The notes beneath the pieces are model-generated. The model saw nothing but the letters and a program-made list of their open reading frames with translations, made no database searches and was not told where the DNA came from. From CAVPEV01 sp963703555 (GTDB lineage: Bacteria; Actinomycetota; Actinomycetes; Actinomycetales; Cellulomonadaceae): DNA of 64,000 bases. The position numbers and the translations under genes were made by a program. Positions 16,348 through 24,808 of this stretch are shown piece by piece (position 1 is the first letter of the stretch; each line of letters starts with the position of its first letter). The stretch covers positions 1 to 64,000 of the forward strand of contig CAVPEV010000038.1 of assembly GCA_963703555.1 (NCBI GenBank), given 5' to 3'.

Positions 16348-16749
16348 TCAGTCCTCTCGAACGGGCGTTGCGCGGCGGACCAGCAACAGCCGGCCGCCGA
16401 TGAAGGTCAGGGGAGCGGTGACCAGCACCACCAGGCCGCTCCACGAGTCGGGCATGCCCGCGTGCACGGCGATGCTGACCGCGGCGAGCCCGATCAGGTA
16501 GACGGTCACGTACATCGCGACGTAGAGGACGGCCAGGCGTGTGGTCATCCGGACGCCGAAGACGAAGCCGCCCGCAAGCGCGACAGAGATGGCGATGCCG
16601 AGTGCGAAGACGATCGTGTATGCGAGGCGGGGGTCGATGACGCGGGCCAGGAGCGACAGCGCGATCCCGGTCACGAGCGTGTTCAGGCCACCGGCGACGA
16701 CGAATCGGAGCGCTGAGGCCCGCAGCGAGCGCGGCGCCTCAGTCGACAC
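16348..16749 (-). CDS. GtrA-family membrane protein
   Basis: This 133-residue protein with a GTG start has four predicted transmembrane helices (for example LRFVVAGGLNTLVTGIALSL and YTIVFALGIAISVALAGGFVF). The pattern, beginning RF.VAGGLNT, is typical of GtrA. GtrA proteins are thought to help move or present polyprenyl-phosphate-linked sugars across the membrane for glycan side-chain addition. The gene overlaps the end of the upstream polyprenyl-phosphate glycosyltransferase gene by 11 bp, the usual GtrB-GtrA arrangement, so the two probably act together. The exact substrate is unknown. Confidence 0.85.
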   Translation of the reverse strand: MSTEAPRSLRASALRFVVAGGLNTLVTGIALSLLARVIDPRLAYTIVFALGIAISVALAGGFVFGVRMTTRLAVLYVAMYVTVYLIGLAAVSIAVHAGMPDSWSGLVVLVTAPLTFIGGRLLLVRRATPVRED

Positions 16750-17722
16750 CGTCGTACCCCTCCACGGTCATCGCGATGGACACGGGTCGGCCCTTGCTGT
16801 TCTCGAATGTGCGCCACACGTACGAGCCGACGATGCCGAGGCCCGACAGGATCGTGAAGGTGGAGAAGAGCATCACGAGCATGAGCGGCGTATAGCCGGG
16901 GTTGACGATGCGTCTCGTGGCCCATCCGATGAAGACGACCAGGGCGGCGATCGTCGTGAGCGCGCCCCCGATGAAACCGACCGTGATCAGGACGCTGATC
17001 GGGATGTCCGTGAATGCGAAGACCGAGTCGAGCAGGTAGCGCGCCCGCCTGCGGAACGTCCACCCGGACCTGCCGGACGGCCGTGGCATCCGCGCGTACG
17101 GCACCTCGCTACGGCGATACCCCAGCCAGTAGAGCTGCGCGACGAGGCTGGAGTGTGCTTCGTCGAGCCGGAGCAGGTGGTCGGCGACCTCGCGGGTGCA
17201 ACCGAAGACGTCTACGCCGCCTTCGGGGATCTCGGGATTGATGATGCGGCGATACATCCACCAGAAGCTGCGGGACGCGGCGGATGACATTGCGGGGTCC
17301 GCGCGCGCCTCGCGGCGTCCGACAACGACGTCGGCGTCGCCGGACGCGAGTTTGACAAAGAACGACTCCAGCAGTTCGGGCGGCTCCTGCAGGTCCGCGG
17401 CCACTACGCCGATGTACTCGCCGCGCGCCGCGGCGAGGCCAGACCGGATGGCGGGGAAGGACCCGAAGTTGCGCGAGTGCACCACGATCTGGGTGGGAAT
17501 GGCCGCCTGCGGCAGCAGCCGCCGTAGGAGCTGAAGCGAGTCGTCGGGCGAGCCGTCGATGACGAACACGGCTTCCATCTGACCGTCGAGGTGCTCGGCG
17601 ACCTTGGTCAGCGCCTCAAGCAGCGGCTCGAGGGTCTGCTCGTTGCCGTAGACGGGCACGACGGCGGAGTAGCGGACTGCCGTCGACTTCGTTCCCTCCG
17701 CGTCAGAACGCGGCGAGCGCAT
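16739..17722 (-). CDS. GtrB/DPM1-like polyprenyl-phosphate glycosyltransferase (GT2)
   Basis: The protein has 327 residues. An N-terminal GT2 domain shows YSAVVPVYGNEQTLEPLLEAL, VFVIDGSPDDSL, VVAADLQEPPELL (the DLQ replacing the classical DxD) and the region around RSEVPYARMPRPSGRSGWTF. Two C-terminal transmembrane helices follow (ISVLITVGFIGGALTTIAAL, then LVMLFSTFTILSGLGIVGSY). It should transfer a hexose from a nucleotide sugar to polyprenyl phosphate on the cytoplasmic face, making a lipid-linked sugar donor for use outside. It is followed and overlapped by a GtrA gene. Its start overlaps the aminotransferase gene upstream by 20 bp, indicating one operon. Confidence 0.88.
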   Translation of the reverse strand: MRSPRSDAEGTKSTAVRYSAVVPVYGNEQTLEPLLEALTKVAEHLDGQMEAVFVIDGSPDDSLQLLRRLLPQAAIPTQIVVHSRNFGSFPAIRSGLAAARGEYIGVVAADLQEPPELLESFFVKLASGDADVVVGRREARADPAMSSAASRSFWWMYRRIINPEIPEGGVDVFGCTREVADHLLRLDEAHSSLVAQLYWLGYRRSEVPYARMPRPSGRSGWTFRRRARYLLDSVFAFTDIPISVLITVGFIGGALTTIAALVVFIGWATRRIVNPGYTPLMLVMLFSTFTILSGLGIVGSYVWRTFENSKGRPVSIAMTVEGYDGVD

Positions 17723-18794
17723 CGCAGATCCGTTCGATCTCGTCGTCGCGGAGCCCAGGGAACATCGGGATGGTGAGGATGTGCTCGGCCGCCCATTCGG
17801 TCACGGGAAGGCTGACGGCGGCGAACTCCTCGGCCCAAGCGGGCTGCCGGTGGTCCGGCACGGGGTAGTGCACATCGGATCCAATCCCTCGCTCCGCGAG
17901 GTGGGCGCGGAGTGCGTCACGTTCTTCGGCGATGACGACCGCCAAGTGTCCGACATGGTCCTGGCCGTCCGCTGGCAACACCTGCACACGCGGGCTCGCC
18001 GCAGCTGTATACGCGGCGATGATGGCGCGGCGTCGTGCATTCTCGGCGTCCAGCCGCTTGATCCGGCGCCGGAGAACTGCCGCCTGTACCTCGTCGAGGC
18101 GGGAGTTGCGACCGCCGTCCCGACCGATCGTGTACTTGCCTTGCCAACCGTACTGGCGCAGCTCGCGGACGGTCACAGCGATCGCGTCGTCCGACGTGGT
18201 CACCGCGCCTCCGTCGCCGAGCGCACCGAGGTTCTTCGTGGGGTAGAAGCTGAAGGCCGCGGCGTCGGCGAGCGACCCGACCCTTCCATCTGCCGTCGTC
18301 GCGCCGATCGCTTGTGCGCAGTCCTCCAGGACGCGGGCGCCGTGGACTGCGGCGACGCGCCGGACCGCGGCGACATCGGCCGCGCGGCCATACAGGTGGG
18401 TGACGACGACCACCCCGACCGAGTCGTCGAGCACCGCCTCGAGTGATGTCGGGTCGAGACACATCGTCGCCGCATCGATGTCGACGTAGCGGACCACGAA
18501 CCCGGCGCGCCGCGCGGCCGTGGCAGAGTAGCCGCCGCAATTGGCGGTGGTGACCACCGCACGGCGACGAGTCGGCATCACGGCCTGCAAGGCCAGTTCC
18601 AGCGCATCCGTGCCGCTTGCTACCGCGATGGCGTGGCGCGTTCCGACATACGCGGCCAGTTCCGACTCGAACGCGGCGTGCTGCGGACCGTGTACGAGCC
18701 AGCCGCTGTCGAGCACGTCTGCGACGGCCTCGATCAGCTCGGTCCGCTCCGCGTTGAGCGCTCGCGAGAGGTCGTTGATCCGAATGGTCTCCAT
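17703..18794 (-). CDS. DegT/DnrJ/EryC1 sugar aminotransferase (FdtB-like)
   Basis: This 363-residue PLP enzyme shows the family markers: GTDALELALQAV (cofactor phosphate loop), HLYGRAADVAAV, VLEDCAQAIGAT with the Asp that contacts the pyridine nitrogen, and SFYPTKNLGALGDGGAV with K187 as the Schiff-base lysine. It would transaminate a 3-keto-6-deoxyhexose. The context supports this, since the same operon encodes a FdtA-type ketoisomerase fused to an acetyltransferase (15407). Together they form an FdtA-FdtB-FdtC set for dTDP-Fuc3NAc or Qui3NAc. Which epimer is made cannot be read from sequence. Confidence 0.88.
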   Translation of the reverse strand: METIRINDLSRALNAERTELIEAVADVLDSGWLVHGPQHAAFESELAAYVGTRHAIAVASGTDALELALQAVMPTRRRAVVTTANCGGYSATAARRAGFVVRYVDIDAATMCLDPTSLEAVLDDSVGVVVVTHLYGRAADVAAVRRVAAVHGARVLEDCAQAIGATTADGRVGSLADAAAFSFYPTKNLGALGDGGAVTTSDDAIAVTVRELRQYGWQGKYTIGRDGGRNSRLDEVQAAVLRRRIKRLDAENARRRAIIAAYTAAASPRVQVLPADGQDHVGHLAVVIAEERDALRAHLAERGIGSDVHYPVPDHRQPAWAEEFAAVSLPVTEWAAEHILTIPMFPGLRDDEIERICDALAAF

Positions 18795-18803
18795 GAGCGC
18801 TTC

Positions 18804-20129
18804 CTATGCCAGGTCGAACATCTCGAGCAGCAGGTCGGACACCGCGTCGGTGACAGCCGGCTCTCGATGCAGTCCGAGTCTGCGCAGTCGCGCCGCGACG
18901 TCGGCGCCGGTGTGTGCCACGGCCTTGACTTTCACCGCGCGTTCCCCAGCGTCGAGAAGGACGTCTGCGTAGGCGGAGCCGCTACGACTGGTCAGCACGT
19001 AGTCACGGGCGGCCTCCCCCGCGCGAACCCGTCGCGGCTCGTCATCGACGAGTGCATGCAGTGCCACCCGGAGCCCTGCGGCGCCGTCGCTCGGCTCGAC
19101 CTTCACCACGGCATCGTCCGGGAGCTCGGCATAATGACCGTGGTCAAAGACGATCACCGGCGTTCCGGAGAGCATCTGGGTGAGGACGCTCGCAGACTGC
19201 CCCTCGAGGACAGGGTCACGCAGAGCGAGGGCGACGTCGGCACGGGCCAAGATCGCCTGGAGGACGTCGTCCGTCACGCGTCCCGTGACGCGGAAACGAT
19301 CCGCAAGTCCCCGCATCGATGCGACCGACAGGAGGTCCTGGCGGGTACGCGACTCGGCAGGACCGACGGCCCAGAGGTGAACCCGGGTCGCGAGCGCAGG
19401 GTCGTCGCTGACCGCTGCGAGGATCGTCTCGATGCGACGGTTGGCGTTGACCGCGCCGACCGTGACGGCAAGGACCGCATCAGCCGGTAGGCGATCGAGC
19501 GCGTGTGTGCTGCCTGTCAGGGATGCCGTCCCGTCGTCGCGTGTGCGCGTCGACGGGACGGGCAACGGAGCGACGGAGACGTCTCCGAGCGTGAGCCCGT
19601 CGACCAGGCCCGCGTGCCATGAGGAATGGACGACTGCGCCCAGGCTGCCCCGGATGATGAGGTCGGAGAGCGGGTATTCAGCACAGAACCGCATCCAGTC
19701 CAGGCCCAGCTTTCGTGGATCGCCGCTACGAAACGCCGCGGCAACGTCGGCCCCGTGTCTCCGTTCGATCTCCCGAGCCACCTCGTGGAGCACCCCGAAG
19801 TTGACGGCCGTCTGTCGGACGAGGTCGGTCATCGATGCATCATGAAGCACGACGAGTCCGGGTACCTCGCGCATGAGGGGCAGCATGTGGCTGTGGAGCG
19901 GGCTGTTCCCGAGGACGTAGACGACGAGATCGACACTCTCGAGCTCAGCTACGGTCTCGGCATCGGCGGGGCCGAAGGAACGAACAGGCACTGGGCAACT
20001 GCGCGGGTCCGCCGTCACGGGGTGCCAGACTTCGAGATCCCATCCGGCCGACAGGTGGGGGACGGCCTGCAGCATGACGTCCGCAATGGCGCTCTCCTGC
20101 GCCATGGGCATCAGCATCGCGACTCTCAT
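18804..20129 (-). CDS. Glycosyltransferase, GT4-like
   Basis: This 441-residue protein begins MRVAMLMPMAQESAIADVML. The GT-B fold shows in an N-terminal half with LVVLHDASMTDLVRQ and a C-terminal half with AVTVGAVNANRRIETILAAV, DRFRVTGRVTDDVLQAILAR and MLSGTPVIVFDHGHYAELPD. The usual EGFG.P.LEAM signature is replaced by VLEGQSASVLTQMLSG, a divergent nucleotide-binding loop. The start ATG overlaps the stop of the upstream glycosyltransferase gene (ATGA), so they are translationally coupled. A C-terminal helical extension of about 40 residues is unassigned. Donor and acceptor are unknown. Confidence 0.75.
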   Translation of the reverse strand: MRVAMLMPMAQESAIADVMLQAVPHLSAGWDLEVWHPVTADPRSCPVPVRSFGPADAETVAELESVDLVVYVLGNSPLHSHMLPLMREVPGLVVLHDASMTDLVRQTAVNFGVLHEVAREIERRHGADVAAAFRSGDPRKLGLDWMRFCAEYPLSDLIIRGSLGAVVHSSWHAGLVDGLTLGDVSVAPLPVPSTRTRDDGTASLTGSTHALDRLPADAVLAVTVGAVNANRRIETILAAVSDDPALATRVHLWAVGPAESRTRQDLLSVASMRGLADRFRVTGRVTDDVLQAILARADVALALRDPVLEGQSASVLTQMLSGTPVIVFDHGHYAELPDDAVVKVEPSDGAAGLRVALHALVDDEPRRVRAGEAARDYVLTSRSGSAYADVLLDAGERAVKVKAVAHTGADVAARLRRLGLHREPAVTDAVSDLLLEMFDLA

Positions 20130-21151
20130 CGGGTCAGCTCCGTGACGACTCGCGACCAGGAGAGGTCGAGTTCGAGCGCGAGCGTTCGAGCGTTCTCGCC
20201 CATTCCGCGTGCCTGGTCGGGGTGTGCGGCCAGCTCGTCGAACGCACGTGCCAGCGCCTCGGGCTCCGGTGCGGTCACGAGACCGGTCCGGCCGTGCTCG
20301 ACGAGGGTCGTCGTCCCGCCCGAATCCGTGCCTGTGACGGTCGGCTTGGAGGACATGGCGGCCTCGTAGCAGACGTAGCCGTAGGAGTCCTCGTCGATAG
20401 GGAGGTAGACCGAACCGATCGACCGCGCGATCAGGTCGAGCTTCTCTTCCTCGGTGATGAACCGCGGGATGATCTCCACCCGGTCTTCGAGGCCGCCTTC
20501 GATGATCTCGCGCGTGAGATCCGCCAGGACCGCCGGGCTCTCGGGAGCACCGGCGACGACGAGCCGGTAGCCGGGTCGCGCGTGGCGCATGGCCTGCACG
20601 GCGAGAAGCTGGCGCTTGCTCCCCGAGATCCGGCCGAGCGCGACGATGTACCCCTCGGCCTTCGCCGTCCGGTACTCGTCGTCGGAATGCGGAGGGGTCA
20701 TCAGGACGGGGGCGTCGATGCCGTTGTCCCTCCGGAGCCGCGCCGAGACCATCGGCGAGATCGCGTACATCCGCGTCGCCGCCTCGAACGCCGCCGCGTC
20801 CGCGACACGAACCGCACTCACGACGCGGTTCAGCCGGGGCTCGTCGGGCCACCCGACGGGGGGTGGGTCGTAGGCCTGCCGGAACTGATGGACGAGATAG
20901 ATGACGACATCGTCATGCGGGACCAGATATGCGGGGAACTTCATCCCGATGACACGGTCGACGTTGGCGAGCGACGTCAACGACGCGGCCACGATCGAGT
21001 CGAGAATCTGCTCAGGCGTCTCACCGAGAGGCAGGCGGAAAAGTTCCGCATCGTGGCCCGCACGACGGAGCTCGACGACGAGGCGGTCGGCGAGCAGCTC
21101 GGCCCCACCCCGGACGAACGGCGCCGCGTTGTTGGCGACAAGCAGCTTCAC
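20126..21151 (-). CDS. Glycosyltransferase family 4
   Basis: The 341-residue GT-B enzyme begins KLLVANNAAPFVRGGAELLA, the N-terminal loop with a glycine-rich acceptor or donor contact. It has VALGRISGSKRQLLAVQAM and YRLVVAGAPESP at the start of the second Rossmann fold, and LPIDEDSYGYVCYEAAMSSK in the position of the canonical EGFG motif. It is clearly paralogous to the next gene (21148): both share a WP or FP-AHL/AYL segment, H-Q/H-FRQ and DEDSYGY. The pair therefore arose by duplication within the cluster. It is coupled on both sides by 4-bp overlaps. Confidence 0.85.
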   Translation of the reverse strand: MKLLVANNAAPFVRGGAELLADRLVVELRRAGHDAELFRLPLGETPEQILDSIVAASLTSLANVDRVIGMKFPAYLVPHDDVVIYLVHQFRQAYDPPPVGWPDEPRLNRVVSAVRVADAAAFEAATRMYAISPMVSARLRRDNGIDAPVLMTPPHSDDEYRTAKAEGYIVALGRISGSKRQLLAVQAMRHARPGYRLVVAGAPESPAVLADLTREIIEGGLEDRVEIIPRFITEEEKLDLIARSIGSVYLPIDEDSYGYVCYEAAMSSKPTVTGTDSGGTTTLVEHGRTGLVTAPEPEALARAFDELAAHPDQARGMGENARTLALELDLSWSRVVTELTR

Positions 21152-22197
21152 GCGCCCTCCCTGAGCAGGCGGGCGATCGTGCTCGACCAGCTGATCCCGA
21201 GCTCAGCCCGGCGCTCGTGGCTGTTCTTGCCCATGCGCTCCGCCTCGGTGCGGTCCAGGTACAGCCGGTCGAAGGCGGCGGCAAGTGCCCGCGCCTCTGG
21301 ATCCACGACGAGTCCCTCGACCCCGTCGCGGACGAACTCGAGCGCGCCACCCGAGTCCTTCAGCGTGACGATCGCCTTCGCGGAGTGTGATGCCTCCAGG
21401 GACGGGTACCCATAGGAGTCTTCGTCGCGTGGGAGATAGGCGACCGCGAGGCAGCGACCTAGCAGATCGACCTTCTCGTCCTCGGGCATCCAGCCGAGCC
21501 GGAGGTCCACCTTGTCCTCGAGGTGGTGGTCGCGTACGTAGTCCGCCACCTGACGGCCGAACACAGGGGAGTCCGGCCGTCCTGCGATGATGAGGCGGAC
21601 GGGCGTCGCCGTGTACCGCATCGCCTGCACGGCGAGGAACTGCCGCTTGATCGGCGTGAGCCGGCTGGCGTAGAAGATGAAGTCGCCGTACTCCTCGGTC
21701 CGGAAGCGTGAGATGTCACCGCCCAGGGGAGGAAAGAGCGGCGTGGCCTCGACCCCGTTGAACTGACGCAGGCGGTCCCTCACCACGAGCGAGTTGGAGA
21801 ACACGGCACGCGACTCGTTGAGGCCGGCCGTATCGATCCGACGGATCGCCTCGCGATACGACTCGCCGTCCGCCTGGGTGATCCGACCTCGAAAGGGCGT
21901 GTCCCACAGGTCGAAGAGCTGCCGGAAGTGGTGGATGAACCACGTGGCCTTGTTCTCGTGTCGAATGAGGTGAGCGGGCCACCGGATCGCGACCAGTCGG
22001 TCGCCCGATCCCGCGAAGGGCATGGCGCGCATGCCCACCAGGGCGGAGAGCACACGACGAGGTTCGGCGGGGAACGGCAGGTAGAACTCCTCGACCTGGT
22101 GGCCTTCGGCACGCATCGCCTCGGCCGTCCACTCGGCGATGAGGGAGCCACCGCCCTTGACGTGCGGCAACGTGGAGGAGGCGATCACAACCCTCAC
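21148..22197 (-). CDS. Glycosyltransferase family 4 (paralogue of 20126)
   Basis: This 349-residue GT-B enzyme reads RVVIASSTLPHVKGGGSLIA at its N-terminus, then HENKATWFIHHFRQLFDLWD, FYASRLTPIKRQFLAVQAMR, RLIIAGRPDSPVFGRQVAD and LPRDEDSYGYPSLEASHSAK. I place the start at the GTG at 22197 because it overlaps the stop of the DUF4214 gene as GTGA and gives the family N-terminus. The 170-codon upstream extension in the same frame has no similarity and lies over other genes. It shares the unusual DEDSYGY motif with its neighbour. Confidence 0.87.
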   Translation of the reverse strand: MRVVIASSTLPHVKGGGSLIAEWTAEAMRAEGHQVEEFYLPFPAEPRRVLSALVGMRAMPFAGSGDRLVAIRWPAHLIRHENKATWFIHHFRQLFDLWDTPFRGRITQADGESYREAIRRIDTAGLNESRAVFSNSLVVRDRLRQFNGVEATPLFPPLGGDISRFRTEEYGDFIFYASRLTPIKRQFLAVQAMRYTATPVRLIIAGRPDSPVFGRQVADYVRDHHLEDKVDLRLGWMPEDEKVDLLGRCLAVAYLPRDEDSYGYPSLEASHSAKAIVTLKDSGGALEFVRDGVEGLVVDPEARALAAAFDRLYLDRTEAERMGKNSHERRAELGISWSSTIARLLREGA

Positions 22198-22943
22198 TTG
22201 CTGCCGCCTCGAGGCAGACGGGCAAACTTCACGGTTCCGAGCATGTCCGCAACCTGCCGACCCTCCGCCAGCACGACCAGAAGTCGAAACGTCTCCAGTG
22301 TCGCGTACTTGTCGCGGCGCCTGCGGAGCACGCCGCGCAGGCCAGTGGACCCTGTGCCGCCGAACCGGCGCTGGACGGCGGGGTTCGCGGCGAAGGCCCG
22401 AAGCATGGACTCTCTGCCGATCCCGGCATCCAGACGGGACAGCTCGTGCGCGAGGCTCGGCGCGTCGGGAACCTGGTGGAAGGCGACCTCGAAGAGCGCC
22501 CGGACGAAGATCTCGTCGGACACGCGTCCTTCGTGATAGGTGGGTTCCCTCGGCCAGAGGCCGAGCTCGGCCAGCCAGCTGGTGGCATCCCACGACGCGA
22601 GCTGCTGGAGCACCGAGTCGCGGTGGGGTCGAGGAAGTTTGGCGAACTCCGGCGAGTTCGCCATCGCCTTCGCGACGGTCCGGACGGGGACGTCGTGCTC
22701 GAGGTGCGTTCGCCAAGTGACGAGTCCCTCCTCGTCCGCCTCTCGCTCAAGGATGTGTCGAAAGAGCGCGGTGACCACGGTCAAGGGGTCGGCCGGGGAA
22801 GCCGCAAGGTCCAGCAGCGGGGTCGGCGACTGGATCTCTGAACTAGCGGAGATCGGCTCGGCGGTGAGCAGCAGCATGAGCCCCTGCCGGCGGCGCCGCG
22901 CTCGTAGCGCGGCGCCGTAGCCATGTGGCGCCGGAGCGGTCAT
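22194..22943 (-). CDS. DUF4214-domain protein in glycan cluster
   Basis: This 249-residue cytosolic protein begins MTAPAPHGYGAALRARRRRQ. The DUF4214 signature is visible at about residues 60-130: ALFRHILEREADEEGLVTWRTHL, followed by VAKAMANSPEFAKLP. A second partial repeat lies near IFVRALFEVAFHQVPDAPSLAHELSRLDAG. DUF4214 repeats are often found in or beside glycosyltransferases and surface proteins, but their role is unproven. The gene is coupled by 4-bp overlaps to the aminotransferase upstream and to the GT4 gene downstream. A role as adaptor or partner of these glycosyltransferases is my inference. Confidence 0.78.
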   Translation of the reverse strand: MTAPAPHGYGAALRARRRRQGLMLLLTAEPISASSEIQSPTPLLDLAASPADPLTVVTALFRHILEREADEEGLVTWRTHLEHDVPVRTVAKAMANSPEFAKLPRPHRDSVLQQLASWDATSWLAELGLWPREPTYHEGRVSDEIFVRALFEVAFHQVPDAPSLAHELSRLDAGIGRESMLRAFAANPAVQRRFGGTGSTGLRGVLRRRRDKYATLETFRLLVVLAEGRQVADMLGTVKFARLPRGGSK

Positions 22944-24049
22944 CTGCGCATTTCGCGGACGTGCTGAGCGAACGCGTCGCACACGGCGTCAACGTCGGCG
23001 TCGCTAAGTCGGACATGAGTCGGAAGCGAGATGCCTTCGGCACCGAGACGCTCAGCGACCGGGAAGGAGGCGACAGGGTCGCTGACGTACGGTGGAAGGG
23101 TGTGGAGCGGGTAAAACACCGGGCGCGTCTCGATACCGTCCGTTGCAAGCAGGTCGATCAGGTGGTTGCGCTCGTTGGTGTCGAAACCTTCCACGCCGAC
23201 GGTATACAGCCAGTCAACCCGCCGAGTATTGGGCCGCTCGGCAGGCAGGTGAATACCTTCGATCGCGCCGAGGCGCTCGGTGTAGGTCTGGGCGATCTCC
23301 CGGCGGCGCGCCGTGAAGTCGCCGATCCGCTCCAGTTGACCGAGTCCGATCGCAGCGGCCACATTGGTCATGCGGTAATTGAAGCCGATCTCGTTGAACC
23401 AGTATCGGCGCTTCGGGTCCATGCCCTGACCGCGCAACAGTCGCAGCCGGGTAGCGAGGGCGTCGTCGTCGGTGGTCACCGCGCCGCCCTCGCCCGTAGT
23501 GACGATCTTGTTGCCGAAGAAGCTGAAAATGCCGACGTGACCGAGCGCACCGACCGGGCGGCCAGCAAGCGTTGCGCCGTGGGCTTCTGCCGCGTCCTCG
23601 ACGACGAGCAGGCCGTGCTCCGTAGCGATCTCCATGATCGCCGTCATGTCGGCGGGATGACCGTAGAGGTCGACGGGGATGATCGCCCGCGTCCGGTCGG
23701 TGATCCGGCGCCGAACGTCCTCAGGATCAAGGTTCATCGTGTCCGGCTCGACGTCGGCGAACACCGGGGTCCCGCCGCAGTAGACGACCGCGTTCGCGGT
23801 TGCGATGTACGTGAGGGTCGGAACGATGACCTCGTCGCCGGGGCCGATCCCCAGGGCGGTAAGGGCGAGGTGCAGGGCCGTCGTGCCGTTGTTGGTGGCT
23901 ACGACGTGGCGCGTGCCAGCAATCTCGGCGAAAGCCGTCTCGAAGTCGGTGATGAAGTGGCCGACCGAGGATATCCACGTGGTCTCGAGGCACTCGGCGA
24001 CGTACGCTGATTCTTTGCCCGAAAGGTCAGGGCTGGCGATATGGATCAC
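22940..24049 (-). CDS. DegT-family sugar aminotransferase (PglE/perosamine-synthase-like)
   Basis: The protein has 369 residues with a GTG start. Family markers are SGKESAYVAECLETTWISSVG, NNGTTALHLALTALGIGPGDEV, DLYGHPADM, VVEDAAEAHGA and SFFGNKIVTTGEGGAVTTDD with K181 forming the PLP Schiff base. The FFGNK.xTTGEGG form is characteristic of enzymes that aminate the C4 keto group of 4-keto-6-deoxy sugars (GDP-perosamine synthase and PglE types). It is distinct from the 3-aminotransferase at 17703, which has FYPTKN. It is directly followed upstream by a PglD-like acetyltransferase gene, overlapping as GTGA. A 4-amido-4,6-dideoxy sugar is therefore likely. No 4,6-dehydratase is seen in the window. 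Confidence 0.86.
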   Translation of the reverse strand: MIHIASPDLSGKESAYVAECLETTWISSVGHFITDFETAFAEIAGTRHVVATNNGTTALHLALTALGIGPGDEVIVPTLTYIATANAVVYCGGTPVFADVEPDTMNLDPEDVRRRITDRTRAIIPVDLYGHPADMTAIMEIATEHGLLVVEDAAEAHGATLAGRPVGALGHVGIFSFFGNKIVTTGEGGAVTTDDDALATRLRLLRGQGMDPKRRYWFNEIGFNYRMTNVAAAIGLGQLERIGDFTARRREIAQTYTERLGAIEGIHLPAERPNTRRVDWLYTVGVEGFDTNERNHLIDLLATDGIETRPVFYPLHTLPPYVSDPVASFPVAERLGAEGISLPTHVRLSDADVDAVCDAFAQHVREMRR

Positions 24050-24663
24050 CGGATCAACTCCCTTGCTGGAACCCCCACGACGGTCTTGCCATCGGGCACG
24101 TCGTGGAGCACCACTGCGCCGGCGCCGACGACGGCGTCCGCACCGATGGTCACTCCCGGGACGACGTTGGCCCCGATACCGACCATCGCGCGGTCGCCGA
24201 TGGTGACGGTGCCGGCGAGATTGACGCCGGGCGCGATGTGGACAAATTCTCCCACAACGCAGTCGTGGTCGACCGTGGCGCCGGTGTTGACGATCGCGCC
24301 GGCTCCGAGGCGGACGTTGGCACCGAGCACAACGCGGTGCAGTACCGCCGCACCGGCTCCCACGCGCGCGGTACGTGCGACGACGGCCGTGGGCGCGACG
24401 ACACTGACGAGCGTCATGCCCGCCGCGGCAGCGGTAGCGGTGACCTTCTGGCGGAGGCGGTTCGAACCGAGTGCGACGAAGCAGTGTTCGACGCCACTCG
24501 CGACCACGTCAGGGAGGTCGCCATCAGTGCCGAGACGCTCGAGCCCTAGCACGTCGCCGGACTCGGGGCCGAGGTAGCCGATGGGCTCGAGGCCGGACTC
24601 GGGATCCCAGGCGTCGAGGCAGGCACGTGCGTGCCCCCCGTTGCCCATGATCACGACACGCAT
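24046..24663 (-). CDS. PglD-family sugar N-acyltransferase
   Basis: The 205-residue protein starts MRVVIMGNGGHARACLDAW, the Rossmann-like N-terminal subdomain with the G.GGH motif of the PglD/NeuD family. From about residue 85 it becomes a left-handed beta-helix of hexapeptides (VVAPTAVVARTARVGAGAAV, VNTGATVDHDCVVGEFVHIA). The conserved His in DHDC is the expected catalytic base. It would acylate the 4-amino sugar made by the adjacent aminotransferase, using acetyl-CoA. This is the first gene of the leftward operon, so its upstream region is the promoter candidate. Confidence 0.88.
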   Translation of the reverse strand: MRVVIMGNGGHARACLDAWDPESGLEPIGYLGPESGDVLGLERLGTDGDLPDVVASGVEHCFVALGSNRLRQKVTATAAAAGMTLVSVVAPTAVVARTARVGAGAAVLHRVVLGANVRLGAGAIVNTGATVDHDCVVGEFVHIAPGVNLAGTVTIGDRAMVGIGANVVPGVTIGADAVVGAGAVVLHDVPDGKTVVGVPARELIR

Positions 24664-24808
24664 GCCGACGGTCCCTCCTGCCCGATCGCGCGGATCTCTC
24701 GGTTCTCAGAGCTCCGGTGGTCTGGGGCGCGGCCCGCATGTCAGATGATATCAGTCACGAAGTGTGGCACCGGGGTCATCGCGGGTGCACCGTCTGGGAG
24801 ACTGCTGG
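24664..24808. promoter_or_regulatory. Divergent intergenic region between the amino-sugar operon and membrane gene
   Basis: These 145 bp separate the leftward PglD gene (start 24663) from the rightward membrane-protein gene (start 24809). The segment tcagatgatatcagtcacga is less GC-rich than the surroundings and is where promoter elements would be expected. I cannot assign exact -10 or -35 boxes for either side. Confidence 0.4.
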
